From: Roseovarius marisflavi
Lineage (GTDB): Bacteria; Pseudomonadota; Alphaproteobacteria; Rhodobacterales; Rhodobacteraceae
Direction: 5' to 3'
DNA length: 64,000 nucleotides
NCBI RefSeq assembly: GCF_900142625.1
Contig: NZ_FRBN01000008.1
Location: 1 to 64,000 of the forward strand
Shown in pieces: positions 7,677 through 16,924 of this stretch. The notes below the pieces were generated by a model that worked only from the letters and a program-made list of their open reading frames with translations, was not told the origin of the DNA and did not search any database. Within the stretch, counting starts at the first letter, position 1, and the number at the start of each line of letters is the position of its first letter. Made by a program: the position numbers and the translations under genes.

Positions 7677-8801
7677 TCAGCCCGCAAATTCGGTGCGCAC
7701 GGCATCGGTATGCTGGCCCAGAACGGGCACAGCTCCGGGCTGCTCCACCACACCATCGGCAAGCGCGCCAGGTGCCAACATGCGCACAGGGCCAGAGTGG
7801 GTGTCCACCTCAACATAGCGGTTCTGCGGATGGCTGGCCAGATCGTCCATCGTGCTGACGCGGCCATAGGCGATACGCGCAGATTCGAGCCGCTTGGCCA
7901 TCTCGTCGCGGGGCATGCTGCTGAAGATCGGGCGTAACACCGCGTCCAATGCGGCGCGATGCTCAACACGGTGCGAATTGGTATCAAAACGCTCATCCCC
8001 GGCGAGATCAGGCAGGCCGAGAATATCTGCGCAGAACACGCGCCATTCGCGATCATTCTGGATCGAAATCAGCACATCCTTCCCGTCGGCGCCGGTATAG
8101 GCGCCATAAGGCGCAATTGTCGGATGATGCAGACCGTTGCGCACAGGCTCTTTGCCACCGTATACATATTGCAGATAGGGCACGTTCATCCAGTCGGTCA
8201 ACGCATGAAACAGCGAGATCGAAAGGTGCCGCCCCTGCCCGGTAATGCCCCGACCGATCAATGCCTGAAGCACCGCCTGATAGGCTGTCATGCCTGCTGC
8301 GATATCGCAGACCGACACGCCTACGCGGGTAAGCCGGTCCTCAGTGCCGGTGATCTGCGACAGCCCGCTTTCGGCCTGCACCAGAAGATCATATGCCTTG
8401 AGATCCTTCCAAGGGCCGTCTTCGCCATAGCCGGAAATCGAGACCGTGATCAGACGCGGATAGCGTTTGCGCAGTTCGCTCTGATCAAAGCCCAGACGTG
8501 CGACGGCACCGGGCGCAAGGTTCTGAATAAACACATCTGCCTTGGCCAGCATCCGCCCCATCAGCGCGTGATCTCCCGGATCACGCAGATCAAGGCAGAC
8601 CGATTCTTTGCCCCGGTTCAGCCATACGAAATACGCACTTTCACCGTTTACAAGGTGGTCATAATCGCGGGCAAAATCGCCCTCTGGACGCTCCACCTTT
8701 ATCACCCGCGCGCCCGCCTCGGCAAGACGACCGGACAAATAGGGCGCAGCCACTGCCTGTTCGACCGAAAGCACCGTCACTCCTGCAAGATCATCCGCCA
8801 T
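7677..8801 (-). CDS. CaiB/BaiF class III CoA-transferase with an altered active site
   Basis: This 374-residue protein has the family III layout. An N-terminal Rossmann-like part carries VTVLSVEQAVAAPYLSGRLA and RVIKVERPEGDFARDYD. The middle has GYGEDGPWKDLKAYDLLVQA, and a later part includes IQNDREWRVFCADILGLPD. Members move CoA between short organic acids through a glutamyl/aspartyl thioester. The catalytic Asp normally sits in a motif like SLFDA or SMQDA; here residues 195-200 read ISLFHA, with His199 (codon CAT) at that position. The gene is divergent from citE and mesaconase/fumarase genes, which suggests activation of citramalate or a similar acid. Unless His can replace Asp, it may be inactive or changed in function. 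Confidence 0.88.
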   Translation of the reverse strand: MADDLAGVTVLSVEQAVAAPYLSGRLAEAGARVIKVERPEGDFARDYDHLVNGESAYFVWLNRGKESVCLDLRDPGDHALMGRMLAKADVFIQNLAPGAVARLGFDQSELRKRYPRLITVSISGYGEDGPWKDLKAYDLLVQAESGLSQITGTEDRLTRVGVSVCDIAAGMTAYQAVLQALIGRGITGQGRHLSISLFHALTDWMNVPYLQYVYGGKEPVRNGLHHPTIAPYGAYTGADGKDVLISIQNDREWRVFCADILGLPDLAGDERFDTNSHRVEHRAALDAVLRPIFSSMPRDEMAKRLESARIAYGRVSTMDDLASHPQNRYVEVDTHSGPVRMLAPGALADGVVEQPGAVPVLGQHTDAVRTEFAG

Positions 8802-8882
8802 TCCATTATCCGCCTGTCCAATGCCAGCCCCGATGATGCCTTATCGCGGGGCCGTCCGGAAATAGTCCTGCGCAAGGAGTGT

Positions 8883-8899
8883 CATAGGCCTGGGCTATG
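8883..8899. promoter_or_regulatory. Putative LysR operator, site 1
   Basis: CATAGGCCTGGGCTATG is a 17-bp interrupted dyad (CATAG-N7-CTATG) with the T-N11-A core expected for LysR-type regulators. It sits almost midway in the 175-bp divergent spacer, about 80-95 bp from both starts, suiting control of caiB and the citE-fum pair. The same architecture recurs at 18454-18470. Confidence 0.55.
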
Positions 8900-8976
8900 C
8901 CCGCCAGGCAAGGTTGCTGGCCGGATGACGCTACGCCATGTACTATAACGTAACGCCCGATTGCCGGAGTATTCCC

Positions 8977-9783
8977 ATGCCTACCCTGCCAGTCCAGATG
9001 AACCTGCCCCTTTTTGTGCCCGCTGACCGGCCCGAACGCGTGGCAAAGGCGGCTGCCGCAGGCGCCGACGCCATTATCGTCGATCTGGAGGATGCGGTAG
9101 CGCCAAGCGCCCGCGAGAGCGCGCGCGCAGGCTTGACCGATGCGTTGCAGGGAGTGACCTGCGCTATTGTCCTGCGTATCAATGCCGTCAGGACCAAATG
9201 GCACGAGGCCGATCTGGACATTGCCGCCAACCTGCCCTTAAGCGCCATCATGCTGGCCAAGGCCGAAAGCGCAGCTGCCTGTGCAAATGTCGCCAGCGCC
9301 ACGCTCACGCCGGTGATAGCTCTGGTCGAAACCGCGCGCGGTATAGAGCAGCTCAACGAGATTGCAGACGCGTCGTTTCGGCTGGCCTTTGGATCCATCG
9401 ACTATGCCGCCGATCTGGGTATGGGCCACACCCGGCAATCGCTTCTGAGCGCGCGCTCGGCGCTGGTGCTGGCCGCGCGACTGGCAGGTCAACCTGCCCC
9501 GTTGGACGGGGTGACGACCGCCATCCATAATGATGCCCTGATCGAAGATGACTGCCGCCACGCCGTCGAATTGGGCATGGGTGGCAAGCTTATCATCCAC
9601 CCCGCGCAGTTGACCGCGGCGCGGCGTGGCTTTGCCCCCTCGCCGGACGAGCTCTCATGGGCGCGACGCGTTCTTGACGCAGCCAAGGGCGGCGCGGCGG
9701 TACAGATAGACGACGCCATGGTCGACGCGCCGGTAATTGTCCGCGCCAAGGCGCTGGTCGCCCGCGCCGAGGGACTAGCATGA
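8977..9783 (+). CDS. CitE-like acyl-CoA lyase (HpcH/HpaI superfamily)
   Basis: This 268-residue protein starts at ATG 8977 (GGAG upstream) with MNLPLFVPADRPERVAKAAA, typical of citrate-lyase-beta-like proteins. ADAIIVDLEDAVAPSARESA carries the acidic metal ligand region and LRINAVRTKWHEADLD the substrate Arg region. Next come ALVETARGIEQLNEIA, FGSIDYAADLG and GGKLIIHPAQLTAA. Stand-alone CitE-like proteins cleave (S)-citramalyl-CoA, malyl-CoA or methylmalyl-CoA to acetyl-CoA (or a homologue) plus an oxo acid. With a CoA-transferase and a class I fumarase/mesaconase beside it, citramalyl-CoA to acetyl-CoA plus pyruvate is the best guess. Its stop overlaps the next start (ATGA). Confidence 0.85.
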   Translation: MPTLPVQMNLPLFVPADRPERVAKAAAAGADAIIVDLEDAVAPSARESARAGLTDALQGVTCAIVLRINAVRTKWHEADLDIAANLPLSAIMLAKAESAAACANVASATLTPVIALVETARGIEQLNEIADASFRLAFGSIDYAADLGMGHTRQSLLSARSALVLAARLAGQPAPLDGVTTAIHNDALIEDDCRHAVELGMGGKLIIHPAQLTAARRGFAPSPDELSWARRVLDAAKGGAAVQIDDAMVDAPVIVRAKALVARAEGLA

Positions 9784-11270
9784 GCCGACGCATCCTTGAA
9801 TCCCACCTGATAGACAGTATCGCGAACGCCCTGCAATACATATCCTATTACCACCCGCCCGACTTCATCACCGCAATGGCAGAGGCACATGCACGCGAGC
9901 AAAGCCCGTCTGCCAAGGCCGCCATCGCCCAGATCTTGGTGAATTCGCGCATGTGCGCCGTTGGTCATCGCCCGATCTGTCAGGACACGGGCATTGCCAA
10001 TGTCTTTGTCGAGGTGGGCGTCGAGGCGCAGACCGATTGGACCCGCCCGTTGCAGGAGATGATCGACGACGCCGTGCGCCGGGCGTGGGCGCTGGAAACG
10101 AACCCGCTGCGCGCCTCGGTCGTGGTCGATCCGCTAGACACCCGACGCAACAGCGGTGACAACACCCCTGCGATGATCCAAACCACGCTGGTTGCCGGTC
10201 GCAACGTGCATGTGACAGTCTCCTCCAAGGGCGGCGGGTCGGAGAACAAGACCCAGTTCGCCGTGCTGAACCCATCGGCCAACCTCGCCGATTGGGTGGT
10301 CGAGCGCGTAGCGCAAATGGGCGCAGGCTGGTGCCCGCCCGGCATGCTTGGCATCGGCGTCGGCGGCAGCGTGGACAAGGCGATGGCAATGGCCAAAGCC
10401 GTATTGAACGAGCCGATAGACATCACCGATCTGCGCGCGCGCGGACCACAAAACAGGATCGAAGAGATGCGGCTGGACATCCTCGACCGGGTCAACGCCC
10501 TTGGCATCGGGGCGCAGGGTTTGGGCGGCATCACAACCGCTCTGGACGTAAAGATCGCGACCTATCCGACCCATGCCGCCTCGATGCCTGTCGCTCTGAT
10601 TCCTAATTGCGCCGCGACGCGCCATGTGCAGTTCACCCTGACGGGCGACGGACCCGCCAATTTTACCGCGCCTGACCTATCGCTTTGGCCGAAAATCGAG
10701 GGCAATGGCCCGATTGGGCGACGCCTGTGCCTGGATCATCTGGGCGACGACGTCTTGGGCAGCCTGAAGCCGGGCGAGACGCTGCTGTTATCCGGCAAGC
10801 TCTTTACCGGGCGCGACGCCGCGCATAAGCGCATGGTCGAAACCCTGCGCGCCGGTAGCGCATTGCCTGTCAACCTAAAGGGCCGCGCGCTTTATTACGT
10901 GGGCCCGGTGGATGCCATTCCCGGAGAGGTTATAGGCCCTGCTGGTCCCACCACATCCACCCGCATGGACAAGTTTACCGAAGAGGTTCTGGAAGCGACG
11001 GGCCTCAAGGTGATGATCGGCAAGGCCGAGCGCGGCGCCGAGGTCATAAAGGCTATCCGCCGCCATGGCGCGGTCTACCTGATTGCAGTGGGTGGCGCGG
11101 CCTATCTGGTGTCACAGGCGATCAAGGCCTCTCGGATCGTGGCTTATGACGATCTCGGCATGGAGGCTATCCGCGAATTCACGGTCGAAGATATGCCAGT
11201 AACCGTCGCTGTCGATACACAAGGCAACTCGATCCACGAAACAGGCCCGCGCCAATGGGCACGAGCCTGA
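9780..11270 (+). CDS. Class I (Fe-S) fumarate hydratase / mesaconase
   Basis: The 496-residue protein fuses both class I fumarase domains. The N-terminal alpha part provides three cysteines for the 4Fe-4S cluster: C67 in PICQDTG, C185 in GWCPPGMLGIG and C277 in PNCAATRH. The C-terminal beta part has LLLSGKLFTGRDAAHKRM and GEVIGPAGPTTSTRMD. The enzyme adds or removes water across an unsaturated dicarboxylate: fumarate/malate or, in mesaconases of the same family, mesaconate/citramalate. The overlap with a CitE-like lyase and the nearby CoA-transferase favour mesaconate hydration over a TCA-cycle role, but sequence alone cannot settle substrate. The start overlaps the lyase stop, so expression is coupled. 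Confidence 0.88.
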   Translation: MSRRILESHLIDSIANALQYISYYHPPDFITAMAEAHAREQSPSAKAAIAQILVNSRMCAVGHRPICQDTGIANVFVEVGVEAQTDWTRPLQEMIDDAVRRAWALETNPLRASVVVDPLDTRRNSGDNTPAMIQTTLVAGRNVHVTVSSKGGGSENKTQFAVLNPSANLADWVVERVAQMGAGWCPPGMLGIGVGGSVDKAMAMAKAVLNEPIDITDLRARGPQNRIEEMRLDILDRVNALGIGAQGLGGITTALDVKIATYPTHAASMPVALIPNCAATRHVQFTLTGDGPANFTAPDLSLWPKIEGNGPIGRRLCLDHLGDDVLGSLKPGETLLLSGKLFTGRDAAHKRMVETLRAGSALPVNLKGRALYYVGPVDAIPGEVIGPAGPTTSTRMDKFTEEVLEATGLKVMIGKAERGAEVIKAIRRHGAVYLIAVGGAAYLVSQAIKASRIVAYDDLGMEAIREFTVEDMPVTVAVDTQGNSIHETGPRQWARA

Positions 11271-11292
11271 CTTTACCTGCGCTCAGCAGAGA

Positions 11293-12042
11293 TCAGATCG
11301 TGCGCCCGCCATCGACCTCAAGCACTACACCAGTGATGAAATCGGCATCGTCAGAGGCCAGATAAAGCGTTGCATTTGCGATGTCGCGCGCCTCGCTCAG
11401 GCGCCCCATCGGGATCGTCGCGATGAATTTCGCGCGGTTCTCGGGTGTGTCGGGCATGCCCATGAACTGCTCCAGAAGGCCGGTCGCGCCCATCACCGGC
11501 GCCACACAGTTGACGCGGACGTTGTCCGGCGCTAGCTCGACCGCGAGCGACTTGGTCATCAGGTTCACCGCGCCCTTAGACGAGTTGTACCACGTCAGCC
11601 CCGGGCGTGGACGAATGCCGGCGGTCGACCCTATATTGATCATCACGCCGCCCCCCTGGGCTCGCCACATCGGCACGCAGGTCTTGGTCATATGAAAGAT
11701 CGACAGCACGTTTACGTCGTAAATCTTACGGAATGTCGCCTCGTCGGTTTCCATCAGGGGGCTGTTGGCGTTGGTCCAGCCGGCGTTGTTAACCACGATG
11801 TCCAGACTGCCGAATGCCTCGGTTGTTTTCGCGACCGCATTTGCCACCTGCGCGCCGTCCGACACGTCGCAGCAGATTGCGATAGTCGCATCGCCGAGGC
11901 CATCGGCCACGGCCTTCGCACCATCTTCGTTCAGGTCGACGATCGCCACTTTGGCGCCTTCGGCAACGAACAGCTCTGCGATCCCCTTGCCAAAGCCTGA
12001 GGCTGCCCCCGTCACCAGTGCTGTCTTACCCTTCAGTCTCAT
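11293..12042 (-). CDS. Short-chain dehydrogenase/reductase
   Basis: This 249-residue classical SDR starts MRLKGKTALVTGAASGFGKG at 12042, ten bases after the aldehyde dehydrogenase stop, with GAGGA upstream. It has the TGxxxGxG cofactor motif, NNAG, the catalytic Ser region and YNSSK (Tyr/Lys), plus FITGVVLEVDGG at the end. It would oxidise or reduce a hydroxyl/keto group with NAD(P)(H). It is the last gene of the leftward operon that begins with the ABC transporter, so it probably acts on the imported compound or its oxidation product. The longer open frame up to 12180 overlaps the upstream gene and is rejected. Confidence 0.85.
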   Translation of the reverse strand: MRLKGKTALVTGAASGFGKGIAELFVAEGAKVAIVDLNEDGAKAVADGLGDATIAICCDVSDGAQVANAVAKTTEAFGSLDIVVNNAGWTNANSPLMETDEATFRKIYDVNVLSIFHMTKTCVPMWRAQGGGVMINIGSTAGIRPRPGLTWYNSSKGAVNLMTKSLAVELAPDNVRVNCVAPVMGATGLLEQFMGMPDTPENRAKFIATIPMGRLSEARDIANATLYLASDDADFITGVVLEVDGGRTI

Positions 12043-12052
12043 ACTCGAATCC

Positions 12053-13507
12053 TCAGTCATGCTTGTTAATGATTGTCTTGATATGCGAAAATTCCAACAA
12101 GGCCGCAAAGCCCTTTTCGCGGCCATGGCCCGACTTGCGCACGCCCCCGAAGGGCAATTCGATCCCGCCCCCGGCGCCAAACCCGTTTATATAGACCTGC
12201 CCCCCGCGCAGCCTTTTGGCAACGCGCTGTTGGCGCGCGCCATCGCGCGTCCAGACCGAGGCCATTAGGCCATAATCTGTATCATTGGCGATACGGATCG
12301 CATCCGCCTCATCCTTGAAAGTCATGGCACAAAGCACGGGACCAAAAACCTCTTCTTGAGCGATTTTCGATTGCGGATCGACCGGGCCAAATAGCGCGGG
12401 CGCAACATAATAGCCACCCTCAGGTGCACCCGGGCGCACGGTGCCGCGCGCAATCAGCGGCGCGTTGGCCTCGTCTATATAGGCCTCGACACGCTTTTTC
12501 TGCCGGGCCGATATCAACGGACCCAACGCCGCCTCTTCTACGTAGTCGGACGCCTCAATGGCCTCAAAACGCTGTTTGAGGCCCGCTACGACCTTGTCAT
12601 AGATTCCCTCCTGAATCAGGATGCGGCTGCCGGCCGAGCATGTCTGACCGCCATTGGTGATGACCCCGCCAACGAGAAAAGGCAGCGCGGCCTCGATATC
12701 GGCATCTTCGAACACGATCTGAGGGGATTTTCCGCCCAGCTCCAGTGTACAGGTGATGTAGTTTTTCGCCGCCGCGATCTGGATCATCTGCCCGACCTCG
12801 GGCGAGCCGGTGAAGGCGATGAAATCAAGGCCCGGATGTTCTGACAGCGCCTTGCCCGCAACATCACCGCGCCCCGTTACCACGTTGATCGCGCCATCGG
12901 GAAACCCGACCTCGCCCGCCAGCTCTGCGAGGCGCAGGCAAGACAGGCACGCATCCTCGGCCGGTTTCAGCACTGTAGAATTTCCCATTGCCAGCGCCGG
13001 CGCAAGGGAGCGTGCGAACATTTGCGACGGATAGTTCCACGGAATGATACAGCCTATGACGCCATAAGGCTCGCGCACGACCTGCACGTTATAGCCCTCC
13101 AGGAAGGGGATCACCTCGCCATGCACCTTGTCGGCTGCGCCGCCGTAGAATTCGAAATAGCGCGCAGCGGCGACCATGTCGGCGCGCGCTTGTTTTAGCG
13201 GCTTGCCGTTGTCCCGGCTCTCCAGCTGCGCCAGTGCTTCGGCCTCATCCAGAATACGCAGGCTCATTTTCTGCATCAGTCGACCGCGTTCAGCGGCGGT
13301 CAGCCGACCCCATTCGCCGTGATCAAATGCCGCGCGGGCGGACTGAACGGCGGAATTCACGTCAGCGGCTTGAGAGGCCGCAATCGTGGTAAATACCTCG
13401 CCGTCAATTGGCGAGCGGACATCCATCACATCGCCAGAGGCGGCAGGCATCCATTTGCCGCCGATAAGGTTAAACGGTTTGGGCAGGGTCATCTCGTTCG
13501 ACATCAT
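12053..13507 (-). CDS. NAD(P)-dependent aldehyde dehydrogenase
   Basis: The 484-residue protein has all hallmarks of the ALDH superfamily: IIPWNYPSQMFARSLAPALA, FTGSPEVGQ in the cofactor site, E256 in LELGGKSP and catalytic C290 in GGQTCSAGSR. A late PFGGVRKSGHGREKG completes the fold. It oxidises an aldehyde to an acid. The start (13507) overlaps the LivF stop by four bases and is preceded by AAGGAG, so it belongs to the transporter operon. Together with the Zn alcohol dehydrogenase across the divergent promoter, an alcohol-aldehyde-acid sequence is suggested. The substrate is unknown. Confidence 0.9.
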   Translation of the reverse strand: MMSNEMTLPKPFNLIGGKWMPAASGDVMDVRSPIDGEVFTTIAASQAADVNSAVQSARAAFDHGEWGRLTAAERGRLMQKMSLRILDEAEALAQLESRDNGKPLKQARADMVAAARYFEFYGGAADKVHGEVIPFLEGYNVQVVREPYGVIGCIIPWNYPSQMFARSLAPALAMGNSTVLKPAEDACLSCLRLAELAGEVGFPDGAINVVTGRGDVAGKALSEHPGLDFIAFTGSPEVGQMIQIAAAKNYITCTLELGGKSPQIVFEDADIEAALPFLVGGVITNGGQTCSAGSRILIQEGIYDKVVAGLKQRFEAIEASDYVEEAALGPLISARQKKRVEAYIDEANAPLIARGTVRPGAPEGGYYVAPALFGPVDPQSKIAQEEVFGPVLCAMTFKDEADAIRIANDTDYGLMASVWTRDGARQQRVAKRLRGGQVYINGFGAGGGIELPFGGVRKSGHGREKGFAALLEFSHIKTIINKHD

Positions 13508-14184
13508 GCCGACTCCTTCTTTTGGTCAAGCGACCCCTCGGCCACGGCGCCGCGTTCGATGACGAACGTATGGCTGGCAAAACCGCGCAGCAATTCTGGG
13601 TTCGATTCAGTGATGATCAGGGTGACATTCCTGTCGGTGTCGCGCAGATCGCGAAGCGCATCGGCATATCGCTTGGCCAGTGCCGGGGCGAGGCCCTGAA
13701 ACGGCTCGTCCAGCATGATCAGCTTGGTTCCCAGCATCAGCGCACGCCCGAGGGCCACCATCTTGCCCTGCCCGCCCGACACGTTGCCGGCAGGGCGGTC
13801 TGCCATCTCGCGCAGTTCGGGAAGGATATGATAGACCCGGTCGAGACGTGATTGCGTCGTGGCGATGTCAAGCCGGGCGACCTGCGCAGGCAGCAGGATA
13901 TTTTCCTCGACCGTGAAGGCCGAGAAAAGGCGGCGATCCTCCGGCGCATAGCCAATACCAAGGCCAGGACGCTTGGCCGGGGTCATCTCGGATATGTCTT
14001 GTCCGTCGAAGCGGATTTCGCCGCTAACGTTGGTAAATCCCATCACCGAGCGCAGCAGAGTCGTCTTGCCTGCGCCATTGCGTCCGATCAGGGCAACCGT
14101 GCCAGATGCGGGAATAGTGAAATCCAGACCGCGCAAAATAGGGATATTCCCGATCGCCGCGTTCGCATTGTGAAAGCTCAACAT
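13504..14184 (-). CDS. Branched-chain-type ABC transporter ATPase, LivF class
   Basis: This 226-residue ATPase has Walker A GRNGAGKTTLL, signature VSGGQGKM, Walker B KLIMLDEPFQGLAP and a final His-loop region changed to LIITESN, as often seen in LivF proteins. It powers uptake with LivG, LivH, LivM and a periplasmic receptor. It lies between livG-like and aldehyde dehydrogenase genes, overlapping both. The signature is SGGQGK rather than SGGQQQ, usual for this class. The ligand is probably not an amino acid given the catabolic neighbours, which is inference. Confidence 0.88.
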   Translation of the reverse strand: MLSFHNANAAIGNIPILRGLDFTIPASGTVALIGRNGAGKTTLLRSVMGFTNVSGEIRFDGQDISEMTPAKRPGLGIGYAPEDRRLFSAFTVEENILLPAQVARLDIATTQSRLDRVYHILPELREMADRPAGNVSGGQGKMVALGRALMLGTKLIMLDEPFQGLAPALAKRYADALRDLRDTDRNVTLIITESNPELLRGFASHTFVIERGAVAEGSLDQKKESA

Positions 14185-14930
14185 CAGACCACCTCTCCGA
14201 TAACGTCACGGATTACATCGGGATGCTCCAGAATCTCTTGCGGTGTTCCGCGCATTTCGATCTTGCCCATGTTCCAGACGGCAACCTCGTCGGCGTATTT
14301 CTCGACGATGCCCATGTCATGCTCGACAAAGACGGCGGTCACTTCTGCCTCGGTCAAGGCCCTGACCAAAATCTCCATCACCTCGAACTTTTCCGAACTC
14401 GCGACGCCCGATGTCGGCTCGTCCATCAACAAAAGCCGCGGCTTGAGCGCCAGTGCGACCGCGATGTCGATCAGCTTGCGCTGACCCTCTGAAAGCTCAT
14501 CCACCTGCTGGTGGGCGACGTCGGCGCAGTTGATCATCTCCAGCAGATGCATCATTTCAGTGCATTGGGCGACATCATTGAGCGCACGGATCGGGTTTTT
14601 CAGCCGATCGCGAGCGGCGACGGCGATCAGCAGGTTCTCCAGAGCTGTATGCTCGGTAAAGAGCTGTGGGATCTGGAACGCGCGGGCAACACCGAGGCGC
14701 GTGATGTCGCGGGGTGACATCGGCGTGACGTCGCGGCCCTCGAAATAGACCTTCCCCTTGGCGGGTTTGATCCAGCCGGTGCAAATGTTAAGAAACGTAG
14801 TCTTGCCCGCACCATTGGGGCCGATGATAGCAAGGTTCTTACCGGCATCAATTTGTAGTGTGACGTTATCTGCGGCGACGACCCCGCCAAAGCGGATCTC
14901 AAGTCCCTTGGTTTCCAACAGATGGGTCAT
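14184..14930 (-). CDS. Branched-chain-type ABC transporter ATPase, LivG class
   Basis: This 248-residue protein begins LLETKGLEIRFGGVVAADNV, the usual LivG opening. It contains Walker A GPNGAGKTTFL, signature LSEGQRKLIDIA, Walker B RLLLMDEPTSGVAS and VEHDMGIV. With LivF it forms the ATPase pair of a HAAT-type importer. It overlaps livF by one base and the upstream permease gene by four, so all are co-translated. Confidence 0.9.
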   Translation of the reverse strand: MTHLLETKGLEIRFGGVVAADNVTLQIDAGKNLAIIGPNGAGKTTFLNICTGWIKPAKGKVYFEGRDVTPMSPRDITRLGVARAFQIPQLFTEHTALENLLIAVAARDRLKNPIRALNDVAQCTEMMHLLEMINCADVAHQQVDELSEGQRKLIDIAVALALKPRLLLMDEPTSGVASSEKFEVMEILVRALTEAEVTAVFVEHDMGIVEKYADEVAVWNMGKIEMRGTPQEILEHPDVIRDVIGEVV

Positions 14931-15883
14931 TCGCCCTCCTCCTTCTTACCCGCGGCGCGGTCCATCAGGCCGTTGTAGATGCCGGCGATGCCTCCGGGCG
15001 CGAACAGGATGATGACCAGCAAGAAGATACCCAGCACCATCTGCCAGATATCGCCAGCGAAGGCCGAGGCATACGTGCGCACGATCTCATAGATTGCCGC
15101 GCCCACAAGCGCGCCCGGCACCGAGCCTGCACCACCGAGAACGGCGATGAACACCATCTCGCCCGAGCGGACCCAAAACGCATATTCAGGCGTGACGACA
15201 CCCTGCACCAACCCCATGATGATACCGCCAACGCCGCACAGAAAGGCCGACAGCACATAGCCCGTCAGCATGACACGCTGGGGCGACATGCCCAGATATT
15301 GCAGCCGGGTCTCATTTGTCTTGAGTGTGCGGAAAAGCTGCCCGCTGGGCGATTCAAGCCAGCGCATCGAGAACCAGCCAAGGCCAAGCGCCAACACCAG
15401 CGCAAGGTAAAACATGACCAACTCGTATGCGCCCCGCTCAAGCTCCATCCACAGGACCGTAGGCCGCGGCAGGCGCATGCCATCTGCACCGCCCGTATAG
15501 TGATAGAATTTCTCGAGGATAGACCAAAAGATCATCGAGAATGCAAGGTTCAGCATCGCGAAGAATATAAAGCGGTAGCGCGTCACAAAGAGGCCAACGA
15601 TGACGCCCGATAGGGCGGCAGCGATAATGCCAAGCAACAGCACGACAACCAGATCGGCCCCCGGCAAAAGCATCAGCGTGAACGCACCGCCATAGGCCGC
15701 AATGGCAAAGTAGAGCGCGTGACCAAAGGACACCTGACCGCTGCGCAACAGAACGGTGATGCCCATGACGGCAATGCCCTTGGCGAGGGCCAGCGTCAGC
15801 AATACTTGCAGGCCGGGTGTCGCGAACGGCACCAGCGCCAGCAGGGCCAGAAGAATGATGGGGATTATGATACGGATAGACAT
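14927..15883 (-). CDS. Branched-chain-type ABC transporter permease, LivM class
   Basis: This 318-residue, strongly hydrophobic protein has about eight to nine predicted spans. The typical GQVSFGHALYFAIAAYGGAF and the EAA-like region GGAGSVPGALVGAAIYEIVR are present. It forms the inner-membrane channel with LivH. Its C-terminus (RAAGKKEEGE) is cytoplasmic and charged. The stop overlaps the livG start. Confidence 0.88.
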   Translation of the reverse strand: MSIRIIIPIILLALLALVPFATPGLQVLLTLALAKGIAVMGITVLLRSGQVSFGHALYFAIAAYGGAFTLMLLPGADLVVVLLLGIIAAALSGVIVGLFVTRYRFIFFAMLNLAFSMIFWSILEKFYHYTGGADGMRLPRPTVLWMELERGAYELVMFYLALVLALGLGWFSMRWLESPSGQLFRTLKTNETRLQYLGMSPQRVMLTGYVLSAFLCGVGGIIMGLVQGVVTPEYAFWVRSGEMVFIAVLGGAGSVPGALVGAAIYEIVRTYASAFAGDIWQMVLGIFLLVIILFAPGGIAGIYNGLMDRAAGKKEEGE

Positions 15884-15897
15884 ATACTTATCCCTCC

Positions 15898-16803
15898 TCA
15901 GATTTTGCGCGCCGACGGGCTGCCAAAGAGGCCTTCGGGGCGAACCAGAAGCACGGCAACCATGATCACATATGGGACAAGCACCTGCGTTTCAGGCCAT
16001 ACATAGACAGCAAAGGACCGGCCAAGGCCGATCATAAGGGCGGTTAGCGCCGCGCCTTCGATCTGACCCAGACCGGCGGTCGCGACCACGGCGAAGGACA
16101 GCACGATCATGTCTGCCCCGATGCCAGGCAGAATAGATGTGGTGGGCGAGGCCAGAGCGCCGCCAAGGCCCGCAAGCCCAGCCCCCACGATAAAGGTCAG
16201 AAGGAACACCTTGTCGGCGTCGATGCCAATGGCCTGCGCCGCCTCGCGGTCTTCTGTAGTGGCCAGGATCACCTTGCCCGCCACCGTACGACGGAGGAAA
16301 AAGCGCAACCCTAAGAGCAGTACGACCGCTACGATTGGCAAAAGGATGAGCTGATAGACAGTGTAGTTAACGGAAAACACCCGCACATTGCCCAAGAGTT
16401 GCAGTGCCGTGGACTGAAAAATAGGCTGCGTGCCCCAGACGAGGCGCTGGACATCCTCGAGGATCATGAAGATAGCGAAAGTGACCAATAACTGTAACAC
16501 CTCGGGCTTATGATAGATGCGCCGTAGAAGCAGCCATTCCAGCGGACCGCCGATCACAGCGCCGATCAGGACAGCCGAAACCAGCATGCACGGAAAGGCA
16601 AAGATAGGCGGCAATCCGGCTGACACGATGAAAGTGGTAAGCGAGGCGGTCAGATAAGCCCCCATTGCATAGAGAGAGCCATGCGCAACGTTCAGTATGC
16701 GCATTACCCCAAAGATCAGCGTTAGGCCGACGGCGACGATAAAGACGAGCGCCGCATAGGCGATGCCGTCGAACAAGGCGAGCAGGAACAAAGTCAGATT
16801 CAT
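15898..16803 (-). CDS. Branched-chain-type ABC transporter permease, LivH class
   Basis: This 301-residue integral membrane protein starts MNLTLFLLALFDGIAYAALV at 16803. The open frame to 16878 adds an implausible basic leader. The core has LTLIFGVMRILNVAHGSLYA, diagnostic of LivH, and a late GLGQIEGAALTALMIGLGRS. It pairs with LivM, which begins 14 bases after its stop. No frameshift is seen. Confidence 0.88.
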   Translation of the reverse strand: MNLTLFLLALFDGIAYAALVFIVAVGLTLIFGVMRILNVAHGSLYAMGAYLTASLTTFIVSAGLPPIFAFPCMLVSAVLIGAVIGGPLEWLLLRRIYHKPEVLQLLVTFAIFMILEDVQRLVWGTQPIFQSTALQLLGNVRVFSVNYTVYQLILLPIVAVVLLLGLRFFLRRTVAGKVILATTEDREAAQAIGIDADKVFLLTFIVGAGLAGLGGALASPTTSILPGIGADMIVLSFAVVATAGLGQIEGAALTALMIGLGRSFAVYVWPETQVLVPYVIMVAVLLVRPEGLFGSPSARKI

Positions 16804-16924
16804 TTGGATCCACACTGTTTCATGGCGGCAGGTTCTGTCTTGACGCGCGCCGCAGGAAAAGGTCAGGCGGCGGCGCAAACGGGGCCTCCGACCAGCGGAG
16901 GCCCCGGCATTGCACGTGGCGAGA

